Below are positions 7,245 through 17,294 of a DNA stretch of 44,638 bases, one piece after another. The stretch is from Actinomycetes bacterium (GTDB lineage: Bacteria > Actinomycetota > Acidimicrobiia > Acidimicrobiales > JAAEMS01): positions 1 through 44,638 of the forward strand of contig JAAEMS010000201.1 of the NCBI GenBank assembly GCA_024225275.1, read 5' to 3'. The translations under genes and the position numbers were made by a program. How positions within the stretch are numbered: position 1 is the first letter of the stretch; every line of letters begins with the position of its first letter. The notes under the pieces were generated by a model. The model saw only the letters and a program-made list of their open reading frames with translations. It made no database searches and was not told where the DNA came from.

Positions 7245-7628
7245 CTAGTTCTCGCCGATCCGACGAACATCCTCGACCCGGATAGTCACTGCGTTCTGAA
7301 CCGGTGGGAGCTTGAGTCCCTTGTCGGCGATCGCCTGGACCAGCATGTCGAACACGGCACCGTCTGAGGTGAGCGCGGCGGTTCCCTTGAACTGGAAGCC
7401 CTCGAACGTCTCCGGCTTGCAGACCATCACGGCGACCCGGGGGTTCTCCTGGAGGTTCTCGCGGGTGTGCGGACTCATGATCTCGGCGAACGCGATGTGA
7501 TCGTCGTCGACCACAGTTATTGAGCCTTTGGGGCTGACGTTTGGTGTGCCATCGGGAGCGGCCGAGGCGGTGTAGCAGAGCCCGACTTCCTTGATCAGAT
7601 CCCTGTGAGCTTGAGTGATCTTCCCCAT
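7245..7628 (-). CDS. Pyridoxamine 5'-phosphate oxidase-like FMN split-barrel protein
   Basis: A 127-residue protein of the PNPOx-like split beta-barrel family, which binds FMN or F420 and often reduces or oxidises small substrates. Family features are the N-terminal helix, then GLCYTASAAPDGTPNVSPKGSI, IAFAEIMSPHTRENLQENPRVAVMV, and the strand FQFKGTAAL. The NVSPKGS segment and the HTRENL stretch are the usual phosphate-contact region of the flavin. Short length and absence of the PdxH C-terminal signature argue against true pyridoxamine oxidase. The ATG at 7628 is followed by a well-conserved N-terminus. It stands alone between mobile debris and the acidic-repeat pair. Confidence 0.8.
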   Translation of the reverse strand: MGKITQAHRDLIKEVGLCYTASAAPDGTPNVSPKGSITVVDDDHIAFAEIMSPHTRENLQENPRVAVMVCKPETFEGFQFKGTAALTSDGAVFDMLVQAIADKGLKLPPVQNAVTIRVEDVRRIGEN

Positions 7629-7690
7629 CGGGTTGTCCCTTCACAATGACGTCTACGGATCCGGTGACACTATCGAGCGGTGGTCGACTC

Positions 7691-8131
7691 CTACGTATCC
7701 TTGGGTGGAAGATCGATCTGGCGACTGATGAGCTTGCCCGTCTCGTCGTAGATCTCGGTCACCTTGCGCCCTTGATCGTCGTAGGACTGCCGCACCCTTG
7801 TGTCGGCGATTCCATCTTCGTCACGGTCGAGCGTCATGTCGTACTCGGCGCGACCTTCTTCGTCGAAAGTGATGCGTCCGGTGTCGTCGAAACCACCGTC
7901 GCCGTCGATGTCGCTGCGGACCAAATCGGCCTTCCCGTCGTGGTCTTCGTCGCGGAACTGCATGAAGTCGTTTCCCTTCCAGGTCCGGTCGGAGGGATCA
8001 TCGCCCGCGTAGAAGTCAGCCATATCGCTCCCGAAGGACTCGACGTTGCCCCCATCGGGAAGGGCGACGTCCTCGGGGGTCGGCCCCTGGGCATCGCTCA
8101 CGAAACGCTGGGTGCCGTCCTCATCGGTCAC
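7691..8131 (-). CDS. Acidic DxDxDG-repeat protein, second gene of a coupled pair
   Basis: A 146-residue acidic protein with no recognised enzyme domain. It carries repeated loops like calcium-binding type-3/dockerin motifs: DEDHDGKADLV, DIDGDGGFDDTG and DRDEDGIADTRV. These alternate with short strands such as RITFDEEGRAEYDM and VTEIYDETGKLISRQI. No signal peptide or membrane segment is seen, unusual for calcium-loop proteins, which are mostly secreted. The GTG start overlaps the TGA of the upstream gene (GTGA, 8128-8131), so the two are translationally coupled. Function unknown. Confidence 0.68.
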   Translation of the reverse strand: MTDEDGTQRFVSDAQGPTPEDVALPDGGNVESFGSDMADFYAGDDPSDRTWKGNDFMQFRDEDHDGKADLVRSDIDGDGGFDDTGRITFDEEGRAEYDMTLDRDEDGIADTRVRQSYDDQGRKVTEIYDETGKLISRQIDLPPKDT

Positions 8132-8454
8132 GAAACGTCCTCTGGTGCCATGTCGATCACCTCCATCACCGCGTCGTTCAGCGGCTCGGCCCTCTGGGCG
8201 GGGAGCGGATTCCCTTCCTCATCTCGGAGGTAGACCTCACCATCGCGACGCTCGAGCCGGCCGGAGCGCTCCGCGATGCCGTCACCGTCGGCATCCTGTT
8301 CCCAGCGGTCATAAACGCCGTCCCTGTTCGTGTCGAGGAAGCGGCCATCCTGCATCTCCAGCGAGCCGATGACCTCCAGGACAGGACGTTGGACGGTCGA
8401 GTCATCGGTGATCCGATGGGGAGCAACCACACGGGCGAACGTCTTGGGACACAA
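8128..8454 (-). CDS. Acidic DxNxDG-repeat protein, first gene of a coupled pair
   Basis: A 108-residue protein with the loops DTNRDGVYDRWE and DADGDGIAERSG, followed by strands LERRDGEVYLRDEEG. These are the same kind of acidic loops as in the downstream partner, to which it is joined by a GTGA overlap. The start is uncertain: TTG 8454 is used here, GTG 8430 is another option, and the frame stays open to about 8543 without a better start. The two genes could be halves of one ancestral repeat protein split by a frameshift or stop. Function unknown. Confidence 0.6.
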   Translation of the reverse strand: MCPKTFARVVAPHRITDDSTVQRPVLEVIGSLEMQDGRFLDTNRDGVYDRWEQDADGDGIAERSGRLERRDGEVYLRDEEGNPLPAQRAEPLNDAVMEVIDMAPEDVS

Positions 8455-8734
8455 TGAGTCTCCATGACGCAGCGGCGATGTTGCGGCCTGCTGGCCCCAA
8501 GACGATGACGAGCCCGACTTCCCAGTCTCCGGTCTTGGTGTTCAACTCGACATCAGCAGTAGGGCCCACGATGCAGATTGGCGAATCGAAAGGTCATGAC
8601 CCGATCCCTGCAGATCCGTCCTGGCCGGCTCACGCCTCCAACCCGGCCAGCAGCGAAATCAGCGTAGGCTGAGCGGTCGCAAAGATCAGAACATGAACCT
8701 CCGTTCTTGGGGAGCCGGAGAAGAGGGGGATCCC
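8455..8734. other. Divergent spacer with a possible decayed frame
   Basis: This spacer separates the acidic pair (minus) from the CoA ligase (plus). On the minus strand a start-less open frame reads VGPTADVELNTKTGDWEVG, then LVIVLGPAGRNIAAASW and RLIVSQDV, which has protein-like composition but matches no family I know. The plus-strand ligase has a ribosome-binding site (AAGAGGGGG, about 8720-8728). Confidence 0.3.
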
Positions 8735-10330
8735 ATGGCCGCGACAACGGCTCACATAGACACCTTTGTGATCGATCGGCTGCCACCGGCCGACCAGTGG
8801 CCTGACCTCATCTTCTCGATCCCCGAAGTCCGACACCCCGAGCGCCTGAACGCGGCCGCCGAGCTCCTCGACTCCGCCGTTGCCCGTGGCTGGGGAGACC
8901 GTCCGTGTGTGGCCGGCGACGGCATCGAGTGGACCTACGCGGACCTCCAGACGTGGGCCAACCGGCTGGCCAATGTCCTGGTCGACGACTGCGGGATCGT
9001 CCCCGGCAACCGGGTTCTGCTCCGAGCGCCGAACACCCCGTGGTTGGTGGCGGCCTGGTTCGCGGTGCTCAAGGCCGGTGGAGTGGTGGTGGCCACCATG
9101 CCCCTTCTACGGGCCTCCGAGCTCAGGAAGATCCACGACAAGAGCCTGCCCACTGTGGCTCTGTGCGACGCCGCTCTCGACGCCGAGCTCAACGCCGCGG
9201 ACCTCCCCATTCCGGCTCTGTACTGGGGGGCCTCGACCGACAGTCTCGAGGCGCGGGCCGAGGCCAAACCGGCCACTTTTGCCAATGTCGACACCGCGGC
9301 CGACGATCCCGCCCTGCTCGGCTTCACGTCGGGCACCACCGGCGAGCCCAAAGCGGCCATCCACTTCCATCGCGATCTGCTGGTGATCGCCGACACCTTC
9401 CAGCCCCTCCTCAAGGCCACCGCCGACGACATCTTCTGCGGTAGCCCTCCCCTGGGGTTCGTCTTCGGTCTCGGCGGACTGGTCGTGTTCCCGATGCGGG
9501 TCGGTGCCTCGACCCAACTCTGCTCGGCCCCCGGTATCGACGTGTTGGCCGATCTGATCGCCCAACGTCAAGCCACCATCTGCTTCACGGCGCCCACCGC
9601 CTACCGGGCCATGCTCGACCTCGAGGGCTACGACCTATCGTCGCTACGACGTTGTGTGTCGGCCGGCGAGACCCTGCCCCAAGCCACCTGGCAGGCCTTC
9701 TTCGACGCCACCGGCGTCAAGCTCATCGACGGTCTGGGGGCCACCGAACTGCTCCACATCTTCGTTTCGGCCTCCGACGACGACATCCGGCCGGGCACCA
9801 CCGGCAGGGCCGTGCCGGGCTACGAGGCCCGCGTCATCGACGACGACGGCAACCCGGTGGCCGACGGCACCGTCGGCCACCTGGCGGTGCGGGGCCCGAT
9901 CGGCTGTCGCTACCTCGACGACGACCGGCAGCAGGTCTATGTCCAGGACGGGTGGAACCTGACCGGCGATGCCTATCTGCGCGATGAAGACGGCTACTTC
10001 GTCTACCAGGCCCGCACCGACGACATGATCATCAGCGCCGGCTACAACATCGCCGCCCCCGAGGTCGAGCACGCCCTACTCACCCACCCCGCGGTGGCCG
10101 AAGCGGGAGTGATCGGCCAACCCGACGCGCACCGCGGGAACCTGGTGCGGGCCTTTGTCCACCTACGCGACCCCGGCTCGGCATCCGACGATCTGGCCCG
10201 GGAGCTCCAGGACCACGTGAAGGCCACCATCGCGCCCTACAAGTACCCTCGCCAGATCACCTTCGTCGCCGAACCACTACCCAAGACCCAGACCGGGAAG
10301 CTCCAGCGCTACGCGCTGCGAGGCCAGTAG
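8735..10330 (+). CDS. AMP-forming aryl/acyl-CoA ligase (benzoate-CoA ligase-like)
   Basis: This ANL-superfamily enzyme activates a carboxylic acid with ATP and transfers it to CoA. The P-loop is GFTSGTTGEPKAA near residue 196. The A5 motif is DGLGATELLHIF, the A7/A8 region is TGDAYLRDEDGYFVYQARTDDMIISAGYNI, and the catalytic Lys near residue 522 sits in PKTQTGKLQRYAL. The overall pattern, ATELLHIF included, resembles benzoate- or 2-aminobenzoate-CoA ligases; the true substrate is not determined. ATG 8735 has an AAGAGGGGG site; the frame opens earlier at 8693 but without one. It is the first of three plus-strand catabolic genes. Confidence 0.85.
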   Translation: MAATTAHIDTFVIDRLPPADQWPDLIFSIPEVRHPERLNAAAELLDSAVARGWGDRPCVAGDGIEWTYADLQTWANRLANVLVDDCGIVPGNRVLLRAPNTPWLVAAWFAVLKAGGVVVATMPLLRASELRKIHDKSLPTVALCDAALDAELNAADLPIPALYWGASTDSLEARAEAKPATFANVDTAADDPALLGFTSGTTGEPKAAIHFHRDLLVIADTFQPLLKATADDIFCGSPPLGFVFGLGGLVVFPMRVGASTQLCSAPGIDVLADLIAQRQATICFTAPTAYRAMLDLEGYDLSSLRRCVSAGETLPQATWQAFFDATGVKLIDGLGATELLHIFVSASDDDIRPGTTGRAVPGYEARVIDDDGNPVADGTVGHLAVRGPIGCRYLDDDRQQVYVQDGWNLTGDAYLRDEDGYFVYQARTDDMIISAGYNIAAPEVEHALLTHPAVAEAGVIGQPDAHRGNLVRAFVHLRDPGSASDDLARELQDHVKATIAPYKYPRQITFVAEPLPKTQTGKLQRYALRGQ

Positions 10331-10440
10331 CCCCGGGTCAGCGCAGGTCGCGGCCGATCAGGGACACCGCTGACGCGAGCTCCAATCCCTACGCGCTGCA
10401 CGCCCCCTCTAGCCTGCGTTTGAACACTCGAGGAGCTCTC

Positions 10441-11928
10441 ATGGACCAGATCACTCATCTCATCAATGGCCGGGCGGCGGCCAGCACCTCCGGGCGTACC
10501 AGTCCGGTATACAACCCGGCCACCGGGGCCCAGAGCGCCGAGGTCGGACTGGCCGACACCGCCGAGGTCGCGGCCGCCGTGCAAGCGGCGGCCGACGCGG
10601 CCGAGGGCTGGCGGGCCACCAGCCTCGCCCAGCGCACCAAGCTGATGTACAAGTTCCGCAACCTCGTCGATGCCCACATCGACGACATCGCGGCCAAGGT
10701 CACGGCCGAGCACGGCAAGGTGCTCAGCGACGCGGCCGGCGAGGTGGCCCGGGGCCTCGAGAACATCGAGTTCGCATGTGGTATCGCCGAGAGCCTGAAG
10801 GGCAGCTATTCCGAGTCGGCCTCCACCGGCGTCGACGTGCACACCGTGCGCCAGCCCCTCGGCGTGGTGGCCGGGATCACCCCGTTCAATTTCCCGGTCA
10901 TGGTTCCCCTCTGGACGATCCCCAACGCCATCGCCTGTGGCAACACCTATGTGCTCAAGCCCAGCGAGCGCGACCCGTCGGCTCCCATGTTCCTGGCCGA
11001 GCTGTTCCACGAGGCCGGCTTCCCCGACGGGGTTCTCAACGTCGTCAATGGTGACAAGGTGGCCGTCGACGGGCTGCTCGAGCACCCCGAGGTCAAGGCC
11101 GTGAGCTTCGTTGGCTCGACCCCGATCGCCCGCTACATCTACGAAACCGGCACCGCCCGCGGCAAGCGCATCCAGGCCCTCGGCGGCGCCAAGAACCACA
11201 TGATCGTCCTACCGGACGCCGACATCGATCTCGCCGCCGACGCCGCCGTCTCCGCCGCCTATGGATCAGCGGGTGAGCGATGCATGGCCATCTCGGTGGT
11301 CGTCACCATCGGCGACGTGGCCGACCCCCTCATCGACGCCATCCAGACCCGCACGAAGGCCCTGACCATCGGCGACGGCACCGACCCGTCGTCGGAGATG
11401 GGACCCCTCGTCACCCGCGAGCACCGCGACCGGGTGGCCGGCTACATAGACGCCGGGGCCCAGGCCGGAGCCAAGATCGTGATCGACGGCCGCGAGCAGG
11501 AGTTCGACAACGACGGCTTCTTCCTGGGGGCCAGCCTCATCGACGAGGTCACCACCGACATGTCGGTGTACCAGGACGAGATCTTCGGCCCGGTCCTCAC
11601 CGTGGTGCGCACCGACACCTACGAGGAGGCGGTGGCCCTCATCGCCAACTGCCCCTGGGGCAACGGGGCTGCCATCTTCACCCGCGACGGCGGAGCGGCC
11701 CGCCAGTTCCAGGCCGACGCCGACGCCGGCATGGTGGGCATCAATGTCCCCATCCCGGTGCCCGTCGGCTACCACAGCTTCGGCGGCTGGGGTGAGTCGC
11801 TGTTCGGTGACACCACCATGTACGGCCCCGAAGGGGTGCGCTTCTTCACCCGACCCAAGGTGCTCACCACCCGCTGGCCCGACCCCTCCACCAGCACCGT
11901 CGACCTCGGTTTCCCCAAGAACGAGTGA
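10441..11928 (+). CDS. mmsA: Methylmalonate-semialdehyde dehydrogenase (CoA-acylating)
   Basis: This NAD-dependent enzyme converts methylmalonate semialdehyde to propionyl-CoA (or malonate semialdehyde to acetyl-CoA) in valine, thymine and inositol catabolism. The 495-residue protein has FITPFNFPVM-like ITPFNFPVMVPLW, the LKPSERDPSAP loop, and VSFVGSTPIARYIYETG. It also has LGGAKNHMIVLPDAD and the nucleophile C281 in GSAGERCMAISV. The GAKNHM motif and a non-standard general-base site separate this CoA-acylating group from ordinary aldehyde dehydrogenases. ATG 10441 has a CGAGGAGC site. A TAGCCT box about 30 bases upstream (near 10412) is a possible -10. Confidence 0.9.
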   Translation: MDQITHLINGRAAASTSGRTSPVYNPATGAQSAEVGLADTAEVAAAVQAAADAAEGWRATSLAQRTKLMYKFRNLVDAHIDDIAAKVTAEHGKVLSDAAGEVARGLENIEFACGIAESLKGSYSESASTGVDVHTVRQPLGVVAGITPFNFPVMVPLWTIPNAIACGNTYVLKPSERDPSAPMFLAELFHEAGFPDGVLNVVNGDKVAVDGLLEHPEVKAVSFVGSTPIARYIYETGTARGKRIQALGGAKNHMIVLPDADIDLAADAAVSAAYGSAGERCMAISVVVTIGDVADPLIDAIQTRTKALTIGDGTDPSSEMGPLVTREHRDRVAGYIDAGAQAGAKIVIDGREQEFDNDGFFLGASLIDEVTTDMSVYQDEIFGPVLTVVRTDTYEEAVALIANCPWGNGAAIFTRDGGAARQFQADADAGMVGINVPIPVPVGYHSFGGWGESLFGDTTMYGPEGVRFFTRPKVLTTRWPDPSTSTVDLGFPKNE

Positions 11929-11945
11929 GCTGATTGACTGGCAGC

Positions 11946-14021
<2,076 letters not shown>

Positions 14022-14027
14022 TCAGTC

Positions 14028-14053
14028 GGGGGCGGTTCCCCGGAACCGCCCCC
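14028..14053 (+). terminator. Strong hairpin after the hydratase/dehydrogenase gene
   Basis: Perfect 12-bp stem GGGGGCGGTTCC / GGAACCGCCCCC with a 2-base spacer (CC), starting 6 bases after the TAG stop. No T-run follows. The TAGCCT box of the next gene begins at the very next base, so terminator and promoter are back to back. Confidence 0.7.
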
Positions 14054-14059
14054 TAGCCT
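14054..14059 (+). promoter_or_regulatory. -10 box of a leaderless promoter for the GNAT-like gene
   Basis: TAGCCT ends 6 bases before ATG 14066 with no ribosome-binding site between, consistent with transcription starting at the start codon. Confidence 0.5.
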
Positions 14060-14065
14060 TCGGGC

Positions 14066-14509
14066 ATGACCGAGCCCCTCGTCCCTGCCGAGTTCGCAGT
14101 TCCCACGGGGCTCACCGGCGCCGGCTTCCGACTCGAACCGCTGGGGCCCCAGCACAACGAGCGCGACCACCAAGCCTGGATGTCGAGCATCGATCACATC
14201 CGCACCACCCCCGGCTTTCCCGACGGCAACTGGCCCAGTCCCATGAGCCTCGAGAGGAACCTCGAGGATCTCGAGCGCCACGCCAACGACTTCGCCGCCC
14301 GCAAGGGCTTCACCTATTCAGTGCTCGACGGCGACGACGTGATCGGCTGTCTGTACATCTACCCCTCGGACGAACCCGGACACGACGCCGGCGTTCTGGC
14401 CTGGGTCACCGCCCAGCGCGCCCACATGGACGCAGCCGTGTGGCACACGATCAGCCAGTGGCTCGTGAATGACTGGCCGTTCGAGAACCCCGACCACAAC
14501 GGCCGCTAG
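14066..14509 (+). CDS. GNAT-like N-acetyltransferase-family protein
   Basis: A 147-residue protein with a GNAT-like arrangement: FRLEPLGPQHNERDHQAW at the front, a Trp/Pro-rich loop (GFPDGNWPSPMS), a central strand pair FTYSVLDGDDVIGCLYIYPS, then GVLAWVTAQRAHMDAAVWHTISQWL. The classical acetyl-CoA loop (R/Q-x-x-G-x-G/A) is not clear, so activity is uncertain and it may be a degenerate family member. No ribosome-binding site precedes ATG 14066. Confidence 0.65.
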   Translation: MTEPLVPAEFAVPTGLTGAGFRLEPLGPQHNERDHQAWMSSIDHIRTTPGFPDGNWPSPMSLERNLEDLERHANDFAARKGFTYSVLDGDDVIGCLYIYPSDEPGHDAGVLAWVTAQRAHMDAAVWHTISQWLVNDWPFENPDHNGR

Positions 14510-14710
14510 CGGCCAGTGGTAACCCGGAGGCTTCGACCAGCCGGCGCGGACCGCCAGTTCGGAGATTCCCCGGAAGCTCACCAATCCCACCAGCCCCGCG
14601 CCCAGCGGGGGAAACCCCAGCTGATCCGCGATCACGAGTCCCACCACGACACAGCCCACCAGAACCAGGCCCCACCAACTGGTCAACAGCTCCTCGAGGA
14701 TCTGGCTCAT
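14318..14710 (-). CDS. Possible small membrane protein
   Basis: From ATG 14710 the frame encodes MSQILEELLTSWWGLVLVG, then CVVVGLVIADQLGFPPLGAG and LVGLVSFRGISELAVRAGW. That is one clear membrane helix and a second amphipathic one, a plausible protein start. The final 60 residues lie antisense to the 3' end of the GNAT-like gene and look like shadow sequence, so the true stop may have been lost. No ribosome-binding site is visible. The remaining spacer (14711-14954) has a start-less hydrophobic frame ending FAAPVAWVILTDLP and nothing else recognisable. Confidence 0.38.
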   Translation of the reverse strand: MSQILEELLTSWWGLVLVGCVVVGLVIADQLGFPPLGAGLVGLVSFRGISELAVRAGWSKPPGYHWPLAAVVVGVLERPVIHEPLADRVPHGCVHVGALGGDPGQNAGVVSGFVRGVDVQTADHVVAVEH

Positions 14711-14954
14711 GGTCTGGCCGGATTCGGGTGGGGGTCAGTCACTCCCCCATCGTGCCCGCTACTAGGGGAGGTCAGTGAGAATCACCCACGCGACCGGTGC
14801 CGCGAACAGGTTCAGCAGCCCGATCGCAACCCAGCCGCCAGCGGTCAGCGACCCGCGGGAACTGCGGCGACCTGGAAATGAACAAGCACCGCCACAAGCA
14901 CCCCTTCAACATTCCGCGAATTCTTCGAGTTCTCTGGCTCCTGGCGCGGCAAGC

Positions 14955-15500
14955 TCAGCTGCCGTACTCGAAGCCGAGGTCGGGGGCGGTGACGAGGGCC
15001 CGGAAACCCATTCCGACCTCGGCCACCATCGCCTCGCAGGTACCCCCCCGGTCCACGATGGCCACGGCCAGGACCGGTTCGGCCCCCAGGGCCTTCACCA
15101 CCTCGACGGCCTCCATGATCGACGTACCCCGGGTGACGGCATCCTCGGTGATCACCACCTTGTCGCCGGCCTGGAGAGCGCCGGCCAGTCGACCCTCGAC
15201 GCCGTGGTCCTTGGCCTCCTTGCGGATCGAGAAGGTGCGCAGGTCCCGCCCCCGAGTGGCCGCAATAGCAGCGACGGCGTAGGCCACCGGGTCGGCGCCC
15301 ATGGTCAAACCGCCGATGGCGGTGGTGTCATCGGGGATCACCTCGAGGGCCGCGTCAGCCACGAGGACCATGCCGTCAGGCCGACAGATCGTCTGCTTGG
15401 CGTCACAGAACCAGGTGCTCTTGCGGCCCGACTTCAGGGTGAAGTCGCCCTCGCGGACGCTGTGTTGACGAACATGATCTCGGAGCGCGGTGAAGGTCAT
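14955..15500 (-). CDS. pyrE: Orotate phosphoribosyltransferase
   Basis: PyrE joins orotate to PRPP to make orotidine 5'-phosphate in the pyrimidine pathway. The 181-residue protein has the type-I phosphoribosyltransferase PRPP loop VVITEDAVTRGTSIMEAV near residues 112-130. The early SGRKSTWFCDAKQ, the IGGLTMGADPVAYA motif and a Lys-containing flexible loop (FSIRKEAKDHG) are also present. The DAV/TRGTS form of the loop is slightly divergent but keeps the acidic pair. ATG 15500 directly follows a TACCTT box. It sits at the edge of a cluster of purine genes. Confidence 0.9.
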   Translation of the reverse strand: MTFTALRDHVRQHSVREGDFTLKSGRKSTWFCDAKQTICRPDGMVLVADAALEVIPDDTTAIGGLTMGADPVAYAVAAIAATRGRDLRTFSIRKEAKDHGVEGRLAGALQAGDKVVITEDAVTRGTSIMEAVEVVKALGAEPVLAVAIVDRGGTCEAMVAEVGMGFRALVTAPDLGFEYGS

Positions 15501-15508
15501 CGAGTCCG

Positions 15509-15514
15509 AAGGTA
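15509..15514 (-). promoter_or_regulatory. -10 box of a leaderless promoter for pyrE
   Basis: TACCTT on the minus strand, 8 bases before the ATG at 15500, with no ribosome-binding site between. Confidence 0.45.
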
Positions 15515-15572
15515 GTCCCGCCGGGCCTCCCCTTGTGGCAGGGTCTGGTCAGGGCCAGAGGAGGTTCAACCC

Positions 15573-16346
15573 ATGAGCAAGTTCGTTGACAAGGTCGTGG
15601 TGATCACCGGAGCAGCCGGGGGGATCGGGAGGGCGAGTGCCGTGCGCTTCGCTGTCGAGGGGGCTGCCATCGTCGCCGTCGACCTGACCGAACAGGCCCT
15701 GGAAGGAACCGTTGCCGCCGTCGAGGACGCTGGCGGCCGCGCCCTGGGAGTTACCGCCGACGTCACCAACGCCAGCCAGGTCGAGGGCTACGTCCGGGCC
15801 GGCGTCGAGGAGTTCGGCGGCATCGACGTGCTGTTCAACAACGCGGGGACCGAGGGGACGTTCGCGACCCTCGAGGAGTACCCGGAGGACACGTTCGACC
15901 AGGTGATCGACGTGAACCTCAAAGGGGTCTGGCTCGGCATGCGCTACGCGGCCGACGCCCTTCGCCAGCGGGGGGGCGGAGCCATCGTCAACACTGCCTC
16001 GATCGCCGGCCTCACGGGTACGCCCGGCCTGGTCGCCTACGGGGCCAGCAAGCATGCCGTCGTGGGTATGACCAAGACCGCGGCCCTCGAACTGGCGCCG
16101 GCCGGTATCAGGGTGAACGCGGTGTGCCCGTCACCCATCGAAACCCGCATGATGCGCTCGATCGAGGCGCGGATCTCGCCCGACGATCCCGAGGCCGCCA
16201 AGAAGATCACCACCAAGCAACTACCCCTCGGCCGCTATGGGGAGCCCGAGGAAGTCGCCGATCTGGTGGTCTTCCTCTGCTCCGACCATGCCTCGTACAT
16301 CAACGGCAGCATCATCCCCATCGACGGTGGCCGCACGGCCCGGTAG
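15573..16346 (+). CDS. SDR-family oxidoreductase
   Basis: A 257-residue classical short-chain dehydrogenase. It has the NAD(P) loop TGAAGGIGRAS (residues 12-22), NNAG at 89-92, catalytic S143 and Y156-x3-K160 (YGASK), and the PG-loop equivalent VCPSPIETRMM. The Asp ending the second strand (VDLTE) suggests NAD(H) over NADP(H). The closing GSIIPIDGGRTA is typical. The substrate is unknown. The start has a strong GAGGAGG site at about 15559-15565. It converges with the next gene, leaving 4 bases between the stops. Confidence 0.85.
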   Translation: MSKFVDKVVVITGAAGGIGRASAVRFAVEGAAIVAVDLTEQALEGTVAAVEDAGGRALGVTADVTNASQVEGYVRAGVEEFGGIDVLFNNAGTEGTFATLEEYPEDTFDQVIDVNLKGVWLGMRYAADALRQRGGGAIVNTASIAGLTGTPGLVAYGASKHAVVGMTKTAALELAPAGIRVNAVCPSPIETRMMRSIEARISPDDPEAAKKITTKQLPLGRYGEPEEVADLVVFLCSDHASYINGSIIPIDGGRTAR

Positions 16347-16350
16347 CCCT

Positions 16351-17187
16351 CTACGGTAGGCCAGCTCCCGGGATCTCGACCCGAACCGACTCGATGCGGC
16401 CGTTGCGGGTGCGGGCCGCTTCGTCCCCTGATGTCGGGGCCGTGATCATGTAGAGGGTCCGACGGTCGTCGCCGCCCAGCATGCAGGCGAAACAGTTCAG
16501 GTCGAGATCGATGCGATCGGTGATCTGGCCCCCCTCGACCACCCGGAAGCAGTTGGCGTTGCGGGGGTCGGCCACCCAGATGCCCATCTCGGCGTCGAGA
16601 CAGATCCCGTCGGGGACCCCTCCACCAAGGTCGGCCCAGACCCGCCGGTTCGACAGCGAACCATCGTCCCCGATGTCAAAGGCGCTGAGGCGGCCGCCCA
16701 TGCTCTCGCCAATGATCAGCGTCGATCCGTCGGGGGTGATGACGGTGCCGTTGGGGAACTCCAGGCCGCCGGGCCCGGCCCGAACCTCGCCGTCGGGGCT
16801 GACGATGGCCAGGGTGGCGGGCTTGGGTCCGTCCTTCTGGCGATCGGACCCGAAATTGCCCACATAGGCAGTCCCGTCGGCCGCCACGACCATGTCGTTG
16901 CAGTGCCAGGCCGCCACCGATGACAGGTCGGCATGCTCGGTGACCGCGTTGCCGTCGGTAGTGCAGCGCAGGAGCTTGCGGTCGAGCATCGACACGAGGA
17001 GCAGACTGCCGTCGGGCATCCAACCCAAGCCCGAGGGCTGGGTGGGGACTTCGAGGATCCGTTCCTCGGTGCCGTCGGGGGTCATGGTGAAGACGCCGTG
17101 ACGGTAGAAGTCGGAGAACCACAGCCGGCCCTCGTGCCAGCGGGGGCCCTCGCCGAACGACAGCCCCTCCAGCAATACCTCGGTCAT
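16351..17187 (-). CDS. SMP-30/gluconolactonase/LRE-family protein
   Basis: A 278-residue six-bladed beta-propeller of the SMP-30/gluconolactonase family, which hydrolyses lactones using a single bound metal. Family motifs are FGEGPRWHEGRLWFSDF near residues 11-27 (metal-ligand Glu), GWMPDGSLLLVSM, WHCNDMVVAADGTAYVGNFG (Asn/Asp ligands), FPNGTVITPDGSTLIIGES and VPDGICLDAEMGIWVAD. The substrate is not evident; in this family it may be a sugar lactone or a lactone from aromatic or terpenoid breakdown. ATG 17187 has a GGGAGGT site. Confidence 0.85.
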   Translation of the reverse strand: MTEVLLEGLSFGEGPRWHEGRLWFSDFYRHGVFTMTPDGTEERILEVPTQPSGLGWMPDGSLLLVSMLDRKLLRCTTDGNAVTEHADLSSVAAWHCNDMVVAADGTAYVGNFGSDRQKDGPKPATLAIVSPDGEVRAGPGGLEFPNGTVITPDGSTLIIGESMGGRLSAFDIGDDGSLSNRRVWADLGGGVPDGICLDAEMGIWVADPRNANCFRVVEGGQITDRIDLDLNCFACMLGGDDRRTLYMITAPTSGDEAARTRNGRIESVRVEIPGAGLP

Positions 17188-17294
17188 CGCTACCTCCCGG
17201 TCGTCAAGGCGACGTTACTGCGCCGATCCGCGCCGAACATGAGGCCGATTGCCTCACCGGTGACGCGATCCGCCTCGAGTTCGGGGGGGTGGGG

